From Pseudomonas brassicacearum subsp. neoaurantiaca (GTDB lineage Bacteria > Pseudomonadota > Gammaproteobacteria > Pseudomonadales > Pseudomonadaceae), in the NCBI RefSeq assembly GCF_013608025.1, contig NZ_VDLV01000064.1:30355-94354 (forward strand): DNA of 64,000 nt, written 5' to 3'. Each line of letters starts with the position of its first letter. The first letter of the stretch is position 1. This document shows positions 52,241-60,302 of the stretch, piece after piece. Below the pieces are notes generated by a model that was not told the origin of the DNA, searched no databases, and was given only the letters and a program-made list of their open reading frames with translations. The translations under genes were made by a program, and so were the position numbers.

Positions 52241-52331
52241 TCGCGAGCAAGCTCGCTCCCACAGGGGATCGGTGTCGAGCCTTCATTTGGGGTACACCCC
52301 TGATCCCTGTGGGAGCGAGCTTGCTCGCGAT
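52241..52331. repeat. REP-type inverted repeat (family A, inverted arm order)
   Basis: TCGCGAGCAAGCTCGCTCCC and GTGGGAGCGAGCTTGCTCGC between hutH2 and hutI. Confidence 0.87.
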
Positions 52332-52360
52332 TCGATTTTGAATAATTCGAGGAAACCGGG

Positions 52361-53563
52361 ATGAAAACCCTCTGGCAAAACTGCCACGCCGCCACCATGG
52401 CCCAGGGCGTCTACTCGATCATCGAAGACGCCGCCATCGTCACCCTGGGCGAACACATTCAATGGATCGGCCCGCGCGCCGAGTTGCCGACAGGCGACTA
52501 CCCGGCGGTCAACGACCTCAAGGGTGCCTGGGTCACGCCGGGGCTGATCGACTGCCACACCCACACGGTGTTTGGCGGCAACCGCAGCGGTGAATTCGAA
52601 CAGCGCCTGCAAGGCGTCAGCTACGCCGACATCGCCGCGGCCGGCGGTGGTATCGCCAGCACCGTGCGCGCCACCCGCGCCGCCAGTGAAGACGAGCTGT
52701 TCGCCAGCGCTGCCAAACGCCTGAAGAGCCTGATGCGCGATGGCGTGACCACCGTGGAAATCAAATCCGGCTACGGCCTGGACCTGGCCAGCGAGCGCAA
52801 GATCCTGCGCGTCATCCGTCGCCTTGGCGCCGAACTGCCGGTCAGCGTGCGCAGCACGTGCCTGGCGGCGCATGCCTTGCCGCCGGAGTACAAGGATCGC
52901 GCCGATGATTACATCGAACACATCTGCACCGAAATGCTGCCCGTGTTGGCGGCCGAAGGCTTAGTAGACGCCGTTGACGCCTTTTGTGAATACCTGGCGT
53001 TTTCCCCGGAACAGGTCGAGCGGGTGTTTATCACCGCGCAACAGCTCGGCTTGCCGGTGAAGCTGCACGCCGAACAGCTGTCGTCGCTGAACGGCTCCAG
53101 CCTGGCGGCGCGTTACCAGGCACTGTCGGCCGATCACCTGGAGTTCATGACCGAGGACGACGCCAAGGCCATGGCCGCGTCCGGCACCGTGGCGGTGCTG
53201 CTGCCGGGGGCGTTTTATTTCCTGCGCGAAACCCAACTGCCGCCCATGGATGCCCTGCGCAAGCACGGCGTGAAAATCGCCATAGCCAGCGACCTCAACC
53301 CCGGCACTTCGCCGGCGTTGTCGTTGCGCTTGATGCTGAACATGGCCTGCACCTGTTTCCGCATGACGCCGGAAGAAGCGTTGGCAGGGGCGACGATTCA
53401 TGCCGCCCAAGCCCTGGGCATGGCCCAGACCCACGGTTCGCTGGAAGCCGGCAAAGTCGCGGACTTTGTCGCCTGGCACATCGATCGCCCGGCCGACCTG
53501 TCTTATTGGCTCGGTGGCGATCTGGAAAAGCGCGTCGTGCGTCACGGCGTGGAAATCGATTGA
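52361..53563 (+). CDS. hutI: Imidazolonepropionase
   Basis: 400 residues. Amidohydrolase metal site: DCHTHTVFGGNRSGEFEQR near 65, KLHAEQLS near 235, and IASDLNPGTSP near 310. Step three: opens the imidazolone ring to give N-formimino-L-glutamate. Spaced 11 bases from hutG. Confidence 0.97.
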   Translation: MKTLWQNCHAATMAQGVYSIIEDAAIVTLGEHIQWIGPRAELPTGDYPAVNDLKGAWVTPGLIDCHTHTVFGGNRSGEFEQRLQGVSYADIAAAGGGIASTVRATRAASEDELFASAAKRLKSLMRDGVTTVEIKSGYGLDLASERKILRVIRRLGAELPVSVRSTCLAAHALPPEYKDRADDYIEHICTEMLPVLAAEGLVDAVDAFCEYLAFSPEQVERVFITAQQLGLPVKLHAEQLSSLNGSSLAARYQALSADHLEFMTEDDAKAMAASGTVAVLLPGAFYFLRETQLPPMDALRKHGVKIAIASDLNPGTSPALSLRLMLNMACTCFRMTPEEALAGATIHAAQALGMAQTHGSLEAGKVADFVAWHIDRPADLSYWLGGDLEKRVVRHGVEID

Positions 53564-53574
53564 GGAGAACGGTT

Positions 53575-54378
53575 GTGGAGAAGGTCCTGAATTTCAAGCA
53601 AGGGCGCGTGCCGCTGTTGATCAGCATGCCTCACGCGGGCCTGCGCCTGACCCCAGCGGTACAAGCCGGATTGATCCCCGAGGCCCAGAGCCTGCCGGAC
53701 ACCGATTGGCATATCCCACGGCTCTACGAATTCGCCGATGAGCTGGGCGCCAGCACCCTGGCCGCCGAGTACTCACGGTTCGTCGTCGACCTGAACCGCC
53801 CCTCCGATGACAAGCCGATGTACGTCGGCGCCACCACCGGTTTGTACCCGGCGACGCTGTTCGATGGCGTGCCGTTGTTTCGGGAAGGACAGGAGCCATC
53901 CGCCGAGGAGCGGGCGACGTATCTGCAACAGGTCTGGATGCCGTACCACCAGGCGCTGCAACAGGAGCTGGCGCGGCTCAAGGCTGAGTTTGGCTACGCC
54001 TTGCTGTTCGATGCCCACTCGATCCGCTCGGTGATCCCGCACCTGTTCGACGGCAAGCTGCCGGATTTCAACCTGGGCACGTTCAATGGCGCCAGTTGCG
54101 ACCCGATCCTGGCCAGCCAGCTCGAAGCCATCTGCGCTCGTCACGATCAGTTCACCCATGTGCTGAACGGGCGTTTCAAGGGCGGACACATTACCCGGCA
54201 CTACGGCAACCCGGCCGAGGACATCCACGCGGTGCAACTGGAACTGTGCCAGAGCACCTACATGGAAGAGTTCGAGCCGTTCAACTACCGCCCGGACCTG
54301 GCGGCGCCGACCCAGGTGGTGCTCAGGGAATTGCTCGAAGGTTTCCTGGCGTGGGGGCGGCAGGCTTACAAGCACTGA
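53575..54378 (+). CDS. hutG: N-formylglutamate deformylase
   Basis: 267 residues from GTG 53575, preceded by GAGGAGAAC. Family motifs: LLISMPHAGLRLTP near 14, DTDWHIPRLYEFADELGAS near 42, LLFDAHSIRSVIP near 143 and GRFKGGHITRHYGNP. Final step: N-formylglutamate to glutamate and formate, paired with HutF. Last gene of the hut cluster. Confidence 0.96.
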   Translation: MEKVLNFKQGRVPLLISMPHAGLRLTPAVQAGLIPEAQSLPDTDWHIPRLYEFADELGASTLAAEYSRFVVDLNRPSDDKPMYVGATTGLYPATLFDGVPLFREGQEPSAEERATYLQQVWMPYHQALQQELARLKAEFGYALLFDAHSIRSVIPHLFDGKLPDFNLGTFNGASCDPILASQLEAICARHDQFTHVLNGRFKGGHITRHYGNPAEDIHAVQLELCQSTYMEEFEPFNYRPDLAAPTQVVLRELLEGFLAWGRQAYKH

Positions 54379-54398
54379 TCTGCAGTGAGGCGCTTTTT

Positions 54399-54492
54399 GT
54401 GGCGAGGGAGCTTGCTCCCGCTTGAGTGCGCAGCGCTCATAAGATTCTCGGGGCGGCTTCGCCACCCAGCGGGAGCAAGCTCCCTCGCCACA
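54399..54492. repeat. REP-type inverted repeat (family B)
   Basis: GTGGCGAGGGAGCTTGCTCC and GGAGCAAGCTCCCTCGCCAC after hutG. Confidence 0.87.
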
Positions 54493-54642
54493 AAAGCATT
54501 TCAAGCCCCTCTCCCTGTCGCCACCGTGCAAAACCGCGTCGCCACAGTTCATCTTCAGCCCCTCGACGCTGCGTAATGTTCCAGGGCACGGTGCACCTAG
54601 ACACCGACCTACAACAATCCACTGCCGCACGAGACCCACGCG

Positions 54643-55590
54643 ATGAAAAGACTGTCCAAACGCTGTCTGTCATTCCTCTGCGGTACCGTTCTACTAAGCT
54701 CCGGCGCGATGGCCGCCGAGCCTGCGTCCTGCCAGGCCGTGCGCATGGGCGTGGTCAATTGGACCGACGTGATCGCCACCAGTGGCATGGCCGATGTGTT
54801 GCTCACGGGCCTGGGCTACGAAAGCAAGCAGACCAGTGCCGTGCAGCAGATCATCTTCGCCGGCATTCGCGACAAGCGACTCGATATCTTCCTGGGCTAT
54901 TGGAAGCCCGCAATGGACAAGAACATCGCCCCGTTCCTGGCGGCCAACCAAGTGAAGGTGCTGGACAAGCCAAGCCTGGCCGATGCCCAGGCCACGCTCG
55001 CCGTGCCCGATTACGTGGCGGCGGCGGGGCTCAAGACGTTTGCCGACATTGCTCGGTTCAAGGATCAACTCGGTGGCAAGATCTATGGCATCGAGCCAGG
55101 CAGCGGCGCCAACACCACCATCAAGACCATGATCGAGACCAATCACTTCGGTCTCAAGGATTTCAAATTGATCGAATCGGGCGAGGCCGGAATGCTGGCG
55201 GCGGTACAGCGCGCGGTGAACCGCAAGGAATTCGTGGTCTTCGTCGGGTGGACCCCGCACCCGATGAACATCAACATGAACATCGCCTACCTGACGGGAA
55301 GCGAAGACGTCTACGGCCCGAACGAAGGCGCCGCGACGGTCTCCATCGTGACCGCGCCGGACTACGCCCAGCGCTGCCCCAACGTTCAGCGGCTGCTGGA
55401 AAATCTCACGTTCACCGCCGCTCAGGAAAGCCAGTTGATGGTGCCGATCATGGAGCGCAAGACACCCCAGGACGTCGCCCGGCAATGGCTGCGCGAGCAT
55501 CCCGAGGATCTGCAGCGCTGGCTGGCCGGCGTGACCAGCTACGATGGCAAGGATGGTATTGCGGCGGTGCAGGCAAGCCTCAAGAACTGA
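54643..55590 (+). CDS. Orphan betaine/choline-type ABC substrate-binding protein
   Basis: 315 residues, signal MKRLSKRCLSFLCGTVLLSS, cut after AMAA near 25. OpuAC/ChoX fold; tryptophans for a cation-pi cage are seen in VNWTDVIATSG, LGYWKPAMDKN and VGWTPHPMNINM, with GIEPGSGANTTI between lobes. That pattern favours a quaternary amine (choline, betaine, carnitine). No permease or ATPase adjoins; in P. aeruginosa such orphan proteins (BetX, CaiX) feed one shared core transporter, CbcWV. Sharing of HutWV, just upstream, is also possible. Confidence 0.85.
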   Translation: MKRLSKRCLSFLCGTVLLSSGAMAAEPASCQAVRMGVVNWTDVIATSGMADVLLTGLGYESKQTSAVQQIIFAGIRDKRLDIFLGYWKPAMDKNIAPFLAANQVKVLDKPSLADAQATLAVPDYVAAAGLKTFADIARFKDQLGGKIYGIEPGSGANTTIKTMIETNHFGLKDFKLIESGEAGMLAAVQRAVNRKEFVVFVGWTPHPMNINMNIAYLTGSEDVYGPNEGAATVSIVTAPDYAQRCPNVQRLLENLTFTAAQESQLMVPIMERKTPQDVARQWLREHPEDLQRWLAGVTSYDGKDGIAAVQASLKN

Positions 55591-55616
55591 CACAACCCTA
55601 CGGATACTGATAACCC

Positions 55617-55750
55617 GTGGCGAGGGGATTTATCCCCGTTGGGCTGCGAAGCAGCCCTGAATGCAAATCGCCGCGGTGTGCCAGCCTGGCTGCATCTAAC
55701 TGTTTGGGGGGGCGCTTCGCACCCCAACGGGGATAAATCCCCTCGCCACA
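55617..55750. repeat. REP-type inverted repeat (family C)
   Basis: GTGGCGAGGGGATTTATCCC and GGGATAAATCCCCTCGCCAC with a 90-base centre containing GGGCTGCGAAGCAGCCC. Confidence 0.87.
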
Positions 55751-55786
55751 GGTTGCGCTCTATTCACAGATATTGGTTGTCATCCC

Positions 55787-56698
55787 ATGGCCTACACACT
55801 CTCCCCGGCAATGTCCGCCTTCATCGACAAAACCCTGAGCTTCACCGCCCCGGACGACAGCCTCGAAGGCTCGCGCCAGGCCTACCGCCAGATGTGCCGG
55901 GAATTCACCCCGCCGCGCCCGTCAACGCTGGCGATCGAAGATCTGAACTTGGCCGGCGTGGCTGTCCGCGCCTATCAACCGCGTGTTGCGCCGCCGCTGG
56001 CCGGTTGGCCGTGCATCCTTTACCTGCACGGTGGTGGTTGGGTGGTGGGTGATCTGGATTCCCATGATTTCATTTGCACGGAACTGGCCGATACCCTCGG
56101 CGTGCTGGTCGTGGCGGTGGACTATCGGCTCGCCCCGGAGCATCCCTTTCCGGCCGGTTTCGAAGACTGCCTCGCCGTGTGGCGTCACCTGGCGGACCTG
56201 CCGTTTGCCATCGACCCGCGTCGCTGCGCGGTGGCTGGCGACAGCGCCGGAGGCAACCTCGCAGCGGCGGTGTGCCTGGCCCTGCGCGATGTTGGCCTGC
56301 CTCAGCCCAGGGCCCAAGTGCTGATTTATCCGGCGCTGGGCGGCCCCGCGCATTTGCCGTCGCGCGACGAGTGTTTCGACGCGCCACTCTTGAGCAGCAG
56401 TGATTTGCAACGCTACGACGCTATGTATCTGTGTGGGGCTGACCCCACGTCCTACGCCGCACCGTTGCTTGCCGATGATCTGAAGGGCTTGGCACCAGCC
56501 TTCGTCGCCGTCGCCCAATGGGATCCGCTGCGCGACGACGGCATTCTATATAGCGAGCGGCTGAACGCCGCAGGAGAGGCTTGCGTGTTGTACCGGGGAG
56601 AAGGACTGGTTCACGGTTGCCTGCGCGCTCGGGGCGAAGTGCCGGAGGTGGATCAGATGTATCGCACGCTGCTCGCTTACCTGGCTGACACGCTTTGA
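55787..56698 (+). CDS. Alpha/beta hydrolase, hormone-sensitive-lipase family esterase
   Basis: 303 residues, no signal peptide. Oxyanion motif LYLHGGGWVVGD near 80, nucleophile elbow VAGDSAGGNLAAAV near 150, acid in AQWDPLRDDG near 248 and His in GLVHGCLRAR near 280. Group IV bacterial carboxylesterase; natural substrate unknown. Stands alone between REPs and pip. Confidence 0.9.
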   Translation: MAYTLSPAMSAFIDKTLSFTAPDDSLEGSRQAYRQMCREFTPPRPSTLAIEDLNLAGVAVRAYQPRVAPPLAGWPCILYLHGGGWVVGDLDSHDFICTELADTLGVLVVAVDYRLAPEHPFPAGFEDCLAVWRHLADLPFAIDPRRCAVAGDSAGGNLAAAVCLALRDVGLPQPRAQVLIYPALGGPAHLPSRDECFDAPLLSSSDLQRYDAMYLCGADPTSYAAPLLADDLKGLAPAFVAVAQWDPLRDDGILYSERLNAAGEACVLYRGEGLVHGCLRARGEVPEVDQMYRTLLAYLADTL

Positions 56699-56803
56699 CT
56701 GCGCGCGGGGCATGCTCATTAATGTGATTCGGGTTTATGATGCCGGACGGCAGACTAAATAGAAGTCCCCACAGGGATGACTCGACCCCTTACGGAGCGC
56801 GCA

Positions 56804-57775
56804 ATGCAGACTTTGTACCCGCAGATCAAACCCCATGCCCGGCACGATCTGGCTGTCGATGACACCCACACGCTCTATGTCGATGAAAGCGGCTCGCCGG
56901 AAGGCCTGCCAGTCGTGTTCATTCACGGCGGCCCGGGGGCGGGTTGCGATGCGCAAAGCCGTCGCTACTTCGATCCGAACCTGTACCGCATCGTCACCTT
57001 CGACCAGCGCGGCTGCGGTCGCTCCACGCCTCACGCCAGCCTGGAAAACAACACCACCTGGGATCTGGTCGAGGACCTGGAGCGCATCCGCAAGCACCTG
57101 GGCATTGAAAAATGGGTGCTGTTCGGCGGCTCCTGGGGCTCGACCTTGGCCCTGGCCTACGCCCAGACCCATCCGGAGCGCGTACATGGTTTGATCCTGC
57201 GTGGGATCTTTCTCTGCCGACCGCAGGAAATCGAATGGTTCTACCAGGCCGGCGCCAGTCGCCTGTTTCCTGATTACTGGCAAGACTACATCGCGCCGAT
57301 CCCGTTGGACGAGCGCGACGACCTGCTCAGCGCCTTCCACAAGCGCCTGACCGGCAACGATCAGATCGCCCAGATGCACGCGGCCAAGGCCTGGTCCACC
57401 TGGGAAGGTCGCACCGCGACCCTGCGGCCGAACCCGCTGGTGGTTGACCGCTTCTCCGAGCCGCAGCGCGCGCTGTCGATCGCCCGGATCGAATGCCACT
57501 ACTTCACCAACAACGCCTTCCTCGAACCCAACCAACTGATTCGCGACATGGGCAAGATTGCCCATCTGCCCGGCGTCATCGTGCACGGCCGCTACGACGT
57601 GATCTGCCCGCTGGACAACGCCTGGGAGCTGCACCAGAACTGGCCCAACAGCGAATTGCAGGTCATCCGCGACGCCGGCCACGCCGCCTCGGAGCCAGGC
57701 ATTACCGATGCGCTGGTGCGCGCCGCCGCACAAATGGCCCGTCGCCTGCTTGACCTGCCGCCCGAAGAAGCATGA
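56804..57775 (+). CDS. pip: Proline iminopeptidase
   Basis: 323 residues from the ATG at 56804 (MQTLYPQIKPH). S33 family: VFIHGGPGAGCDAQS and FDQRGCGRSTP near 37-67, nucleophile FGGSWGSTLALAYAQ near 105, acid in GRYDVICPL and His in DAGHAASEPG. It removes N-terminal proline from peptides in the cytoplasm. Overlaps dtd by four bases. Confidence 0.95.
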   Translation: MQTLYPQIKPHARHDLAVDDTHTLYVDESGSPEGLPVVFIHGGPGAGCDAQSRRYFDPNLYRIVTFDQRGCGRSTPHASLENNTTWDLVEDLERIRKHLGIEKWVLFGGSWGSTLALAYAQTHPERVHGLILRGIFLCRPQEIEWFYQAGASRLFPDYWQDYIAPIPLDERDDLLSAFHKRLTGNDQIAQMHAAKAWSTWEGRTATLRPNPLVVDRFSEPQRALSIARIECHYFTNNAFLEPNQLIRDMGKIAHLPGVIVHGRYDVICPLDNAWELHQNWPNSELQVIRDAGHAASEPGITDALVRAAAQMARRLLDLPPEEA

Positions 57776-58209
57776 AAGGGCTGCTGCAGCGGGTTCGCGG
57801 CGCTCGGGTCGAGGTCGCGGGCGAGATTGTCGGTGCGGTAGACCATGGCTTGCTGGTGCTGGTGGCGGTCGAGCCCGGGGACACCCGTGCCAACGCCGAC
57901 AAACTCCTGCACAAGCTGCTTAACTACCGGGTGTTCAGCGACGCCGACGGCAAGATGAACCTGTCCCTGGCGGATGTGGCAGGCGGTTTGCTGCTGGTGT
58001 CGCAATTCACCCTGGCAGCGGATACCAAAAGCGGCCTGCGACCGAGTTTTTCGACCGCCGCGCCTCCCGCCCTTGGCGAAGAGTTGTTCAACTATCTGCT
58101 CAACCAGGCGAAACAGGTGCATGGCACCGTGGCATCAGGTAGATTCGGCGCCGACATGCAAGTGCATCTGGTCAATGATGGCCCGGTAACCTTTCTGTTA
58201 CAGGCCTGA
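57772..58209 (+). CDS. dtd: D-aminoacyl-tRNA deacylase
   Basis: 145 residues. MKGLLQRVRGARVEV start; active-site motifs SQFTLAADTKSGLRPSF near 82 and the cross-subunit NDGPVTFLL (Gly-cisPro) near 134. The homodimer hydrolyses D-amino acids and glycine mischarged on tRNA. Coupled to pip. Confidence 0.97.
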   Translation: MKGLLQRVRGARVEVAGEIVGAVDHGLLVLVAVEPGDTRANADKLLHKLLNYRVFSDADGKMNLSLADVAGGLLLVSQFTLAADTKSGLRPSFSTAAPPALGEELFNYLLNQAKQVHGTVASGRFGADMQVHLVNDGPVTFLLQA

Positions 58210-58328
58210 AAGCGTTTGAAACATCTTTTCGGTCCGGTTTCGAGGCAAAACACGGAGTTTTCTCGATAAATACTTTGCTAGCCCTGATGCGTTGTCACGC
58301 GGCGTACTAGATAATCGCGCGCTACGGG

Positions 58329-58348
58329 GGACCAGCGATCGCTGGTCC
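58329..58348. repeat. Perfect 20-base palindrome upstream of opgG
   Basis: GGACCAGCGATCGCTGGTCC, both arms of 10 bases without loop. It lies 120 bases after dtd and 181 before opgG in a 320-base gap that has no other clear feature. Could be a protein-binding operator or form a cruciform/hairpin. Confidence 0.8.
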
Positions 58349-58529
58349 ATTTGACTTAGGTAGAGACTTGTCCTGAACCGTTTGGGGAATCATTTTGTCC
58401 CATCGGAGTCGGAACAATGCTCGCCAACTTGGCAAGAGTGGTCCGCAGGAACGGTTTTTCAGCGCCGTTACCGTGTTGATACTTTATCTGGCCGTTGGTT
58501 TTTTGATCAGTTTTCGGCGAGGGTTGCTC

Positions 58530-60302
58530 GTGATTGTTAGTCCCTGTAATGCACCAAAAATGACTGCCAAACGGTTTAGAAACGCTCTGGTAGCGGGCTC
58601 GGCCCTGTTTTGCCTGCTTGGCGCCGGCCAACTGTGGGCATTCAGCCTGGATGATGTGTCGGCAAAAGCGCAAGAATTGGCCGGGCAGAAGTTCGAAGCC
58701 CCGCGCAGCAATTTGCCGAACGAATTCCGCGAAATGAAATTCGCCGATTATCAGAAAATCCGTTTCCGCACCGAAAAAGCTGAATGGGCCGACCAGAAGA
58801 CACCGTTCCGGCTGTCCTTCTATCACCAGGGCATGCACTTCGACACGCCGGTGAAGATCAACGAAATTACCGCGACCACCGTCGACGAGATCAAGTACGA
58901 CCCGACACGTTTCGATTTCGGCGACGTGAAGTTTGATCCCAAGGCGACCGAACAGCTGGGCTACGCCGGTTTCCGCGTGCTGTATCCGATCAACAAGGCT
59001 GACAAGCAAGACGAAATCATGACCATGCTGGGCGCGAGCTATTTCCGCGTCATCGGCAAGGGCCAGGTCTACGGTTTGTCCGCGCGTGGCATGGCGATCG
59101 ATACCGCCTTGCCATCGGGTGAAGAATTCCCGCGCTTTCGCGAGTTCTGGATCCAGCGTCCGAAACCGACCGACAAGCATCTGGTGATCTTCGCGTTGCT
59201 GGATTCGCCACGGGCCACGGGCGCCTATCGCCTGACCCTGCGTCCGGGCACCGACACCGTGGTTGACGTGAAGTCCCGCGTATTCCTGCGCGATCGCGTC
59301 AACAAGCTGGGCATCGCCCCGCTGACCAGCATGTTCCTGTTCGGCGCGAACCAGCCGTCCAAGGTGCTGAACTACCGTCGTGAACTTCACGATTCCAGCG
59401 GCCTGTCCATCCATGCCGGCAACGGCGAGTGGATCTGGCGTCCGCTGAACAACCCGAAACACCTGGCCGTGAGCAACTTCTCGGTCGAAAACCCGCGTGG
59501 TTTCGGCTTGTTGCAACGTGGTCGTGACTTCAGTCACTACGAAGACCTGGACGACCGCTACGAAAAACGTCCTAGCGCCTGGATCGAGCCGAAAGGCGAT
59601 TGGGGCAAGGGGACCGTCGACCTGGTTGAAATCCCGACCGCCGACGAAACCAACGACAACATCGTTGCATTCTGGAGCCCGGAAAAACTGCCTGAGCCTG
59701 GCCAGCCGCTGGACTTCGCCTACCGTCTGCACTGGACGCTCGATGAGGCCAACCTGCACTCGCCAGACAGCGCCTGGGTCAAGCAGACCCTGCGTTCCAC
59801 CGGTGACGTGAAGCAGTCCAATCTGATCCGCCAGCCGGACGGCAGCGTGGCCTATCTGGTCGACTTCGAAGGTCCGTCCCTGCAAGCACTGCCTGAAGAC
59901 GCCGAAGTGCGTAGCCAGGTGAGCGTTGGCGACAATGGCGAGATCGTCGAGAACAGCGTGCGCTACAACCCTGAGACCAAGGGCTGGCGCCTGACGCTGC
60001 GCATGAAGATCAAGGACCCGAGCAAAGCCACCGAAATGCGCGCTGCCTTGGTCCGGCCGCTGGTTCCTGTCGAACTGCCAGCCACCGCGCATTCCGTGAA
60101 CACGTTGGCCAAGGCTGACAAGGTCGCGAAGCAGCAGAGCGAAAAAGAAAAAGCCAACGAGCAAGCCGCCGAGCAGAAAGAAGCCAAGGCCGTGAAGGCG
60201 TCCACCGCCGCCGCCGAGCCGACCCCAACCCCACAGGAACCGGAACAGACTGAACAAGTCCTGACCGAGACCTGGAGCTACCAGTTGCCTGCCGATGAGT
60301 AA
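58530..60302 (+). CDS. opgG: Periplasmic glucan biosynthesis protein G
   Basis: 590 residues from a GTG at 58530 behind GGCGAGGG (MIVSPCNAPKMTAKRFRN); a far upstream start near 58395 and an ATG at 58560 are less likely. The signal peptide ends at LWA near 37. The mature MdoG domain starts FSLDDVSAKAQELAGQKFEAP and includes YKQIRF-like DYQKIRFRTEKAEWAD and GPSLQALPEDAEV. The tail (about 535-590) is rich in Glu, Ala, Lys, Pro and Thr. It shapes osmoregulated periplasmic glucans and works with OpgH. P. syringae hrpM is the homologous locus. Overlaps opgH by eight bases. Confidence 0.95.
   Translation: MIVSPCNAPKMTAKRFRNALVAGSALFCLLGAGQLWAFSLDDVSAKAQELAGQKFEAPRSNLPNEFREMKFADYQKIRFRTEKAEWADQKTPFRLSFYHQGMHFDTPVKINEITATTVDEIKYDPTRFDFGDVKFDPKATEQLGYAGFRVLYPINKADKQDEIMTMLGASYFRVIGKGQVYGLSARGMAIDTALPSGEEFPRFREFWIQRPKPTDKHLVIFALLDSPRATGAYRLTLRPGTDTVVDVKSRVFLRDRVNKLGIAPLTSMFLFGANQPSKVLNYRRELHDSSGLSIHAGNGEWIWRPLNNPKHLAVSNFSVENPRGFGLLQRGRDFSHYEDLDDRYEKRPSAWIEPKGDWGKGTVDLVEIPTADETNDNIVAFWSPEKLPEPGQPLDFAYRLHWTLDEANLHSPDSAWVKQTLRSTGDVKQSNLIRQPDGSVAYLVDFEGPSLQALPEDAEVRSQVSVGDNGEIVENSVRYNPETKGWRLTLRMKIKDPSKATEMRAALVRPLVPVELPATAHSVNTLAKADKVAKQQSEKEKANEQAAEQKEAKAVKASTAAAEPTPTPQEPEQTEQVLTETWSYQLPADE

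Noticed and set aside
58395..58529. N-terminal extension of opgG to 58395
   Set aside because: It would add a second hydrophobic segment before the normal signal peptide, and family members start at MIVSPCNAPK.
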